Part shown: positions 8,237 through 12,559 of the stretch, one piece after another
Layout of the letters: every line of letters starts with the position of its first letter
How positions within the stretch are numbered: the stretch's first letter is position 1
Source: Acidithiobacillus sulfuriphilus
GTDB taxonomy: Bacteria > Pseudomonadota > Gammaproteobacteria > Acidithiobacillales > Acidithiobacillaceae
Assembly: GCF_003721225.1 (NCBI RefSeq)
Contig: NZ_RIZI01000115.1
Location: 1-12,559, forward strand
Direction of reading: 5' to 3'
DNA: 12,559 nucleotides
Translations under genes and position numbers: made by a program
The notes under the pieces: model-generated
Told to the model about the DNA's origin: nothing
The model's input: only the letters and a program-made list of their open reading frames with translations
Database searches by the model: none

Positions 8237-8285
8237 CTGACTGGAAACATTTGTATAAAGCCCCTATTTCCGGTACTATTTTCCT

Positions 8286-8474
8286 ATGATTTCAGCGACT
8301 CCAATGCCTCTTCCCACCGGCCCCGACGCCCTGCGTGATCTTGAGCTGGTAATCCGCTCCGCCGACCAGATCGGATGGCTCTGTGACCACTTGCCGGGGC
8401 GCAAGCACGTCACCATCAGCGTGCGACCCACAATGATCATGGCGGCGGCGGAACTTGCAGTCATGGCCGGCTAG
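8286..8474 (+). pseudogene. Possible 5' remnant of IS66 transposase tnpC
   Basis: A 62-residue frame follows tnpB by 49 bp, where IS66 tnpC normally starts. The first part, MISATPMPLPTGPDALRDL, has the Pro-rich DALR start often seen in IS66 transposases. The remainder (IGWLCDHLPGRKHVTISV and onward) does not look like TnpC. It may be foreign sequence joined at a deletion end, or the whole frame may be an unrelated small ORF. No good ribosome-binding site is visible. Confidence 0.3.
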
Positions 8475-8548
8475 GCGGCGCAGCGCCACTCCGCAGGAAT
8501 ATTTTCAGCAGACCCTAAAGAAAACGCCCGCACGTGCCGTAACGGGGT

Positions 8549-8905
8549 ATGGGAACGCCACGTAAAAGACCGCGATATATGGCATGGGGATTGCTTCTAC
8601 CGATTCCAGCAAGTCCACTCACTCCAGTTGTAGCTTCACCCATCATCGGCAGGGCGCCGGCGCTGGAACCGCCCCGCGACTCCTGCGGGGAGCGCGACCG
8701 CCCTCCCCGAAGATATGGGGCTCCGCTGATGCGCGTTTCCCGGGACATCGGCAACGGCGCCTCCTGGCGCGACATCAGCGACGCGAAGCTGGCCGAACAG
8801 GTTATTGCCAGCATGAGCCAGAGCGCTGCCAAGCACGCCGCATCCCTGACAGGCATGGCCAAAGGAACCATAGGCGCCATGAAAAATGAGCCCCGCCATG
8901 AGTGA
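8549..8905 (+). CDS. Weakly supported ORF of unknown function upstream of cheV remnant
   Basis: A frame of 118 codons ends in an ATGAGTGA overlap with the cheV start at 8898, an arrangement typical of coupled genes. The last 58 codons from the ATG at 8729 (MRVSRDIGNGAS, then AKLAEQVIASMSQSAAKHAA, then GTIGAMKNEPRHE) look protein-like and helical. The first 60 codons are Pro/Arg-rich and less convincing. I recognise no family. It may be the tail of a broken gene that once preceded cheV. No good ribosome-binding site supports either start. Confidence 0.35.
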   Translation: MGTPRKRPRYMAWGLLLPIPASPLTPVVASPIIGRAPALEPPRDSCGERDRPPRRYGAPLMRVSRDIGNGASWRDISDAKLAEQVIASMSQSAAKHAASLTGMAKGTIGAMKNEPRHE

Positions 8906-9137
8906 TATCCTGCAGGAAGTGGACGGGCGCTCCAAGCTCGCTGGTACCAACAAATTTGAGCTCCTGATCTTCCGTCTGGAGGGAGGATCGAAATTCCCAT
9001 GCCCGGGTACTCTTCGGCATCAACGCATCGAGGCGTTAGCTTGCACCAGAGATGGCAAGGGGCATCCTGTTAATGGGTGGATATTGCCAGACAACGCATC
9101 AGTATTGAATGGTGCTCCGCACCCGCTGGATATATGA
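8898..9137 (+). pseudogene. cheV: Truncated, frameshifted cheV-like chemotaxis coupling gene
   Basis: The frame starts MSDILQEVDGRSKLAGTNK and continues FELLIFRLEG. This closely resembles the start of CheV, a CheW-like domain fused to a receiver domain. A CheV protein would next read LFGIN plus the rest of the CheW domain. LFGIN does occur, at 9010-9024, but in the next frame and about 16 bases too far away, after which that frame stops within five codons. The original frame runs on as unrelated sequence to 9137. Neither the rest of the CheW domain nor any receiver domain is present. The fragment lies just upstream of an intact chemoreceptor gene, so this was probably once a chemotaxis locus. 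Confidence 0.6.
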
Positions 9138-9170
9138 ACATATACGCATCATCTTGTTTCGGAGGGAAAA

Positions 9171-10832
9171 ATGCCAAAAATTAAAATGGACGTAAATCAA
9201 GCGATCATGGGTGGTGCGATTTTTGCCGCTGCCGCAATGGCTATGGGCATATTCACTGCTTTTTATTCTCTGCATAGGGTGGATGCAGCGGCATCCCGGT
9301 TATATGCCGCACAGCAAGAAAGCACCCTCGCAGCAAAAATAGTTTGGAATTCTGTCTACACGCGCGAGGCGCTGGAGCAAATCTCCTATTCGGTCAGCAA
9401 TTACAACAATGGCAACGGGGCTACCGTCAACAACGGACCACAGTTAGCCAGGATTAAGGAGGATCAAAAAGCCAATAACTTGCATATCCAAGAGCTTCGT
9501 CGCCTAGTGCTCGCTGAACCCGACTCCCGACCTGCACAGGCGTTATTGAAATTGATGGCGGCAGGGCAACGACTGCGCGCTTCGTTAGCGCAAGAGATCG
9601 AAGCAATACAAGCAAACAACTTCAATCAAGTAGGAACCATTTACAAAGCCGATGTGCAACCACGCTACAGCGAATACAACATCGCAGCAAAACAATTATT
9701 TGCTACACTGAGTGCAAGCGCAACGGATTTGTCCAAAAGGACTGATGCCATATACCATGGCATGCTTTTATTTTTGCTCCTATCAGGAGTTGGCGCTATA
9801 GCCTTGGTGATTGTGATCGCGACGATGGTGAATCGCACCATCCGGGTACAGTTGCGCAACACCAGCCAGGTGGTAGGCAAGGTGGCGGGAGGAGACCTTC
9901 GTTCCCGTGTCGACACCAAGGACATGCGTGGCATGCTGTCCAACATTGGCACCTCCGTCAACGAGATGAGCAACCGACTTGGGGCACTGATACGCAACGT
10001 GCGCAGCGCTGCCGATGAAGTAACCCAGAAAAGTGCCGAGATCGACACGCTATCGCAAGATCTCCGGACCGTAACCGCCAATGCTAACGGCCAGGCCGAT
10101 TCCATCGTTACCGCAGTAAAGGCCATGAGTGCCAGCGCCGCGGATGTGGCCCAGCGTGCGGAGGAAATTTCATCAGTCGCCCGACAGGCCATGGAGGAAG
10201 CCAGCAACGGAGGGCGCGTGATCGGACAAACCCTTGACGCGATGAAAGAGATCGGCACGAGCATTGAGGGCGCGGCCCATACGGTCAGCCGTTTTGGCGA
10301 ATCCAGTACCCGCATTGGCGATATCGTCAGCACCATTCAGGAGATCACCAACCAAACCAACATGCTGGCATTAAATGCCGCGATTGAGGCCGCCCGCGCC
10401 GGGGAAAGTGGGAAAGGGTTTGCGGTGGTGGCCGACGAGGTGCGCGGGCTGGCTAATCGTAGCGTGGAGGCCGTCGCGGAGATCCGCTCCATCGTGGAAA
10501 TCATCCAGCATGATGCCGACGACGCCATACAGGCCATGGGGGCTGGAAAAGAACAGGCCCAGCAAGGAGCCAAACAGGGCGACGAGGCCCGGCGGGCGCT
10601 TTTCTTGATCACCGGGCAGATTGATTCCGTATCGGAAAAGGTGGTTTCAGTGGCCACCGCAGCCGAGAAACAAAGCTCTGTCGTTCAGCAAGTGACCGAA
10701 AACATCCTCCACATTTCAACGGCATTGCGCGCTGCCACCGATGCGAGTGAGGCGGCGCGCAATCAAGCCGGATTGCTGAAGAAATCCGCCCATACGCTGC
10801 GGGAAAATCTCAGCACCTTTAAAGCGGACTAG
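9171..10832 (+). CDS. Methyl-accepting chemotaxis protein
   Basis: This is an inner-membrane chemoreceptor that signals to the CheA/CheW kinase complex. The 553-residue product has a first membrane helix at about 10-32 and a mostly helical periplasmic sensor region of about 160 residues, compatible with a four-helix-bundle domain. A second membrane helix lies at about 198-218 ([19 protein letters not shown]), and a HAMP linker follows at about 219-270 ([13 protein letters not shown]). The rest is the long cytoplasmic coiled coil, with the conserved hairpin tip near 388-430 ([38 protein letters not shown]). There is no C-terminal NWETF-like tether for CheR/CheB; it ends ENLSTFKAD. The start has a strong GGAGGG with a 4-base spacer. 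The ligand cannot be told. No intact che gene is in the window, so it works with genes elsewhere or is an orphan. Confidence 0.95.
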   Translation: MPKIKMDVNQAIMGGAIFAAAAMAMGIFTAFYSLHRVDAAASRLYAAQQESTLAAKIVWNSVYTREALEQISYSVSNYNNGNGATVNNGPQLARIKEDQKANNLHIQELRRLVLAEPDSRPAQALLKLMAAGQRLRASLAQEIEAIQANNFNQVGTIYKADVQPRYSEYNIAAKQLFATLSASATDLSKRTDAIYHGMLLFLLLSGVGAIALVIVIATMVNRTIRVQLRNTSQVVGKVAGGDLRSRVDTKDMRGMLSNIGTSVNEMSNRLGALIRNVRSAADEVTQKSAEIDTLSQDLRTVTANANGQADSIVTAVKAMSASAADVAQRAEEISSVARQAMEEASNGGRVIGQTLDAMKEIGTSIEGAAHTVSRFGESSTRIGDIVSTIQEITNQTNMLALNAAIEAARAGESGKGFAVVADEVRGLANRSVEAVAEIRSIVEIIQHDADDAIQAMGAGKEQAQQGAKQGDEARRALFLITGQIDSVSEKVVSVATAAEKQSSVVQQVTENILHISTALRAATDASEAARNQAGLLKKSAHTLRENLSTFKAD

Positions 10833-10928
10833 TAGATCGTTGCACCAATAAATTTACAGCCCTGGCCATGATCGCATCAAAATCACACTGTTATGCCAAC
10901 TTTGCGGGGTTGTTCACAGTTTCCCTAA
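10833..10928. other. Non-coding stretch after the chemoreceptor gene
   Basis: I see no gene and no clear terminator hairpin with a T-run here. The stretch ends at the IS5-type left end. The last four bases, CTAA at 10925-10928, match the YTAR-type target preferred by IS5. Confidence 0.4.
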
Positions 10929-10944
10929 GGAAGGTATGAACAAG
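10929..10944 (+). repeat. IS5-type left terminal inverted repeat
   Basis: GGAAGGTATGAACAAG resembles the 16-bp IS5 terminal repeat and directly follows CTAA. No matching right copy is present before the tRNA-Thr gene. Confidence 0.7.
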
Positions 10945-10996
10945 CCCCAGTTGTGAGAGGATAACGAAAGATCTGTTGGATGACGGGGAGATAGGC

Positions 10997-11223
10997 ATGG
11001 GCCATCAACTGACCTTTGCGGATGGTGAGCTCAACCATAAGCGCCGACGGACGCGTAAGGAGCAGTTTCTCGGGCGGATGGAGGGGCTGATTCTGGGATC
11101 GGCTGGGTAGCAATCATCGAACCGTACCATCCCAAGGCGGGCAATGGCCGCCGTCCTTCTCCGTTGATGACCATGCTGCGGATTCACTGTCCGCAGCAGT
11201 GGTACCAGTTGAGTGATCCGGCC
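10997..11223 (+). pseudogene. IS5 transposase N-terminal fragment with frameshifts
   Basis: From the ATG at 10997 the frame reads [20 protein letters not shown], then [12 protein letters not shown], and stops at a TAG at 11108-11110. IS5 similarity resumes in other frames as WDRL and then [17 protein letters not shown], followed by [20 protein letters not shown]. At least two small indels therefore separate the pieces. Only about the first 75 residues of a transposase of roughly 320 are left, without the catalytic DDE residues. The open frame that continues to 11349 after this point does not resemble transposase. Confidence 0.85.
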
Positions 11224-11370
11224 ATTCCCGTTCACATTTCGCGGGTTGATCGTTGCCACTCTGGAGCCCTTCAAGATATACTTCCATCCAAGTTGAGTGC
11301 AGAAAATTTGCAGAGAAAATTCAAGAGCAGTAAAAGGAATCCAGTATAACATATTGTTTACAAAGTAAAT
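11224..11370. other. Non-coding stretch between IS5 fragment and tRNA-Thr
   Basis: The sequence changes from IS5-like to unrelated near 11223 and becomes AT-rich from about 11300 towards the tRNA gene. Apart from the candidate promoter described separately, I see no feature in it. Confidence 0.4.
11320..11350 (+). promoter_or_regulatory. Candidate promoter for tRNA-Thr(TGT)
   Basis: TATAAC at 11345-11350 is a good -10 match, about 20 bases before the tRNA. The best -35 at an acceptable distance is the weak TTCAAG at 11320-11325, with a 19-base spacer. The assignment rests mainly on the -10 box and its position. Confidence 0.35.
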
Positions 11371-11446
11371 GCTGGCGTAGCTCAGTCGGTAGAGCTACTG
11401 ATTTGTAATCAGTGGGTCGCGGGTTCGATTCCTGCCGCCAGCACCA
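11371..11446 (+). tRNA. tRNA-Thr (anticodon TGT)
   Basis: The 76-nt sequence folds as a full cloverleaf. The acceptor GCTGGCG pairs with CGCCAGC, the D-arm is GCTCAGTCGGTAGAGC, and the anticodon stem ACTGA/TCAGT encloses the loop TTTGTAA with anticodon TGT. The T-arm contains GGTTCGATTCC, and the 3' CCA is encoded. It corresponds to E. coli thrU, the first gene of the tRNA-tufB operon. Confidence 0.97.
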
Positions 11447-11551
11447 AACCTGAGATGCAGGCATGGACAGGTTTTGCCTCTTGGCTAGCTGGCCTATCTC
11501 TAAATCTTTAGCGAAACCCGGTGGACTTTCCCCGATGACAGGAGCTTGCTG

Positions 11552-12013
11552 ATGGGTTCCATTGACCAAGCCATGCAGAGCGACCACGAGCGCCTGGACC
11601 GCATCCTTGCCGCTACTGCCCAAGCGGTGGAAGCGGGACGCTGGCAGGAGGCTCGGGAAGCCCTGACCAAGTTCCGTCGCGGAATCGAGGATGGGCACAT
11701 GGTGGTGGAAGAGCGGACCCTCTTCCCCGCCTTCGAGGGCTGGGAAGGCGGTGGCGAGCATCCGCTCACGGCCCTCTTGCGCAAAGGCCACCAGGATCTC
11801 CGGATCTTCTTTACGGAAATGGCCGAAGCCATCGGCGCGGAAGATGCCGAGGAATTCGGCGATCTCTACAGCACCGTTCAAATCATTCTGCGCCAGCACG
11901 ATGCCAAGGAGGAAAGCGAACTCTATCCCTTCCTGGCCGAGGCCCTGGCAGACCATGGTGCCGCCGTGGCCGAGGAAATGGAGCGGACCGCGCGGGAGAG
12001 TCGGGATGAGTGA
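11552..12013 (+). CDS. Hemerythrin HHE-domain protein
   Basis: The 153-residue, all-helical, soluble protein has the hemerythrin-type ligand pattern of a non-haem di-iron site: H12 in SDHERL, H49 and E53/E54 in GHMVVEERTLFPAFE, H80 in RKGHQDL, and H116 with E120/E121 in RQHDAKEESELYPF. Such proteins bind oxygen or act in iron, oxygen or nitric-oxide sensing and repair. The substrate here is not decided by sequence. The ATG at 11552 has AGGAG with a 7-base spacer, whereas a TTG two codons upstream overlaps the spacing region and is unlikely. The gene lies between tRNA-Thr(TGT) and tRNA-Tyr, inside the conserved tRNA-tuf cluster, in the same direction. It may be transcribed from the tRNA-Thr promoter. 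A 19-residue frame overlaps its end. Confidence 0.92.
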   Translation: MGSIDQAMQSDHERLDRILAATAQAVEAGRWQEAREALTKFRRGIEDGHMVVEERTLFPAFEGWEGGGEHPLTALLRKGHQDLRIFFTEMAEAIGAEDAEEFGDLYSTVQIILRQHDAKEESELYPFLAEALADHGAAVAEEMERTARESRDE

Positions 12014-12065
12014 ATGTCACGGTTGCGAACTGCCCGAAGACCTCGCAGGGAAGGGTTGTCACTGA
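12006..12065 (+). CDS. Possible 19-residue Cys/His-rich peptide overlapping the hemerythrin gene
   Basis: The frame encodes MSECHGCELPEDLAGKGCH, with a CxxC made of C4 and C7 and a terminal C18-H19. It starts 8 bases before the end of the hemerythrin stop codon in another frame. GGGAG lies about 7 bases upstream of its ATG, so translation coupled to the hemerythrin gene is possible. It stops six bases before the tRNA-Tyr -35 box. Three cysteines and two histidines in 19 residues would suit metal binding. A frame this short can arise by chance, so the call is tentative. Confidence 0.35.
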   Translation: MSECHGCELPEDLAGKGCH

Positions 12066-12070
12066 ATTGC

Positions 12071-12099
12071 TTGACAAGCCCGTGGGGAAGCAGCACAAT
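12071..12099 (+). promoter_or_regulatory. Promoter for tRNA-Tyr-Gly-Thr-tuf
   Basis: A perfect -35 TTGACA at 12071-12076 and a -10 CACAAT at 12094-12099 are separated by 17 bases. Transcription would start near 12106, about 9 bases before tRNA-Tyr. The -10 matches TATAAT at four of six positions. It would allow the tRNA-tuf part to be transcribed independently of the hemerythrin gene. Confidence 0.65.
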
Positions 12100-12114
12100 C
12101 CGCCGCTAAACGTG

Positions 12115-12199
12115 GGAGGGGTTCCCGAGCGGTCAAAGGGATCAGACTGTAAATCTGACGGCTCTGCCTTCGGAGGTTCGAATCCTCCCCCCTCCACCA
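12115..12199 (+). tRNA. tRNA-Tyr (anticodon GTA)
   Basis: This is an 85-nt tRNA with the long variable arm typical of bacterial tRNA-Tyr. The acceptor GGAGGGG pairs with CCCCTCC, the anticodon stem CAGA/TCTG carries the loop with GTA, the T-arm is GGAGGTTCGAATCCTCC, and the CCA is encoded. It corresponds to E. coli tyrU. Confidence 0.97.
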
Positions 12200-12271
12200 C
12201 TTTAATTGATTAATGGCGCACCGTGGATGAGGATGCGGGTTCCGCGGTAGCGTCGATGAGCTGGCGGTTGT

Positions 12272-12345
<74 letters not shown>

Positions 12346-12353
12346 AGTTTTTG

Positions 12354-12559
<206 letters not shown>

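Larger units (their letters stand above)
7897..8474 (+). mobile_element. Decayed IS66-family element remnant
   Basis: Three pieces occur in IS66 order. A short frame ending near 7966 reads APVDTTCLQTLVRVLESP and resembles the end of IS66 TnpA. A tnpB frame, 7958-8236, overlaps it, as is usual in these elements. A short frame from 8286 begins MISATPMPLPTGPDALRDL and resembles the start of IS66 TnpC before diverging. I find no terminal inverted repeats or target duplication. The element is incomplete and its outer limits are approximate. Confidence 0.6.
10929..11223 (+). mobile_element. Left-end fragment of an IS5-type insertion sequence
   Basis: The sequence begins GGAAGGTATGAACAAG, very close to the IS5 left inverted repeat. 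It continues through a leader to a transposase start ([12 protein letters not shown]) whose protein is clearly IS5-like. The flanking CTAA fits the 4-bp IS5 target. Similarity stops abruptly after the [10 protein letters not shown] motif, near 11223. About three quarters of the transposase and the right inverted repeat are missing, so the element is dead. Confidence 0.85.

Noticed and set aside
8515..9000. 161-codon minus-strand frame opposite the cheV remnant
   Set aside because: It lies antisense to the better-supported cheV-like start, has a low-quality composition and no recognisable motif or ribosome-binding site.
9665..10336. Long minus-strand frame opposite the chemoreceptor
   Set aside because: It is a mirror of the strongly supported receptor coding sequence, rich in Ser/Thr/Leu from reversed alanine and glutamine codons.
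11321..11956. Long minus-strand frame antisense to tRNA-Thr and the hemerythrin gene
   Set aside because: Its C-terminal part (RQESNPRPTDYKSVALPTEL) is the well-known false protein produced by translating the reverse strand of a tRNA gene, and the rest mirrors the hemerythrin coding sequence.

Overview
The window looks like chromosomal DNA of an autotrophic gammaproteobacterium-like organism. An Acidithiobacillus-type sulfur or iron oxidiser is my best guess. The reasons are a DabB/DabA energy-coupled inorganic-carbon uptake pair, a bacterial tRNA-Thr/tRNA-Tyr/tRNA-Gly/tRNA-Thr/tuf cluster, and the general codon and protein style. The genus is an inference and was not read from a marker gene.

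Left part (1-7609, all genes on the minus strand). Read in the direction of transcription, the order is: a small 89-residue protein of unknown function (start 7609), dabB (7279-5645), dabA (5642-3039), a DUF6671-type protein with four CxxC pairs (2954-2076), an unrecognised 185-residue protein (2014-1457), and pyrC for dihydroorotase (1289-189). dabB and dabA are separated by 2 bases and the dabA ribosome-binding site lies inside dabB, so the two are tightly coupled. DabB is a proton-antiporter-like membrane subunit and DabA carries a beta-carbonic-anhydrase-like zinc site. Together they hydrate CO2 to bicarbonate in the cytosol, driven by an ion gradient. The small upstream protein and the two downstream proteins run the same way with short gaps and are candidates for accessory functions. 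pyrC may only be a neighbour.

Middle part (7610-9170): the upstream region of the dab genes, including an AT-rich block at about 7774-7829, followed by plus-strand debris. The debris is a decayed IS66-type element (end of tnpA, tnpB with an internal deletion, possible start of tnpC), a weak ORF of unknown identity (8549-8905), and the first part of a cheV chemotaxis gene that breaks by frameshift. Directly after comes an intact methyl-accepting chemotaxis protein gene (9171-10832) with a strong ribosome-binding site.

Right part (10833-12559, plus strand): the left end of an IS5-type element with a frameshifted transposase, then tRNA-Thr(TGT), a hemerythrin-domain protein, a possible 19-residue Cys/His-rich peptide overlapping its end, tRNA-Tyr(GTA) with a good sigma70-like promoter, tRNA-Gly(TCC), tRNA-Thr(GGT), and the start of tuf (elongation factor Tu), which runs off the window. 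This is the classical proteobacterial thrU-tyrU-glyT-thrT-tufB order, with the hemerythrin gene placed between the first two tRNAs.

I see no CRISPR array, rRNA, or convincing rho-independent terminator in the window.
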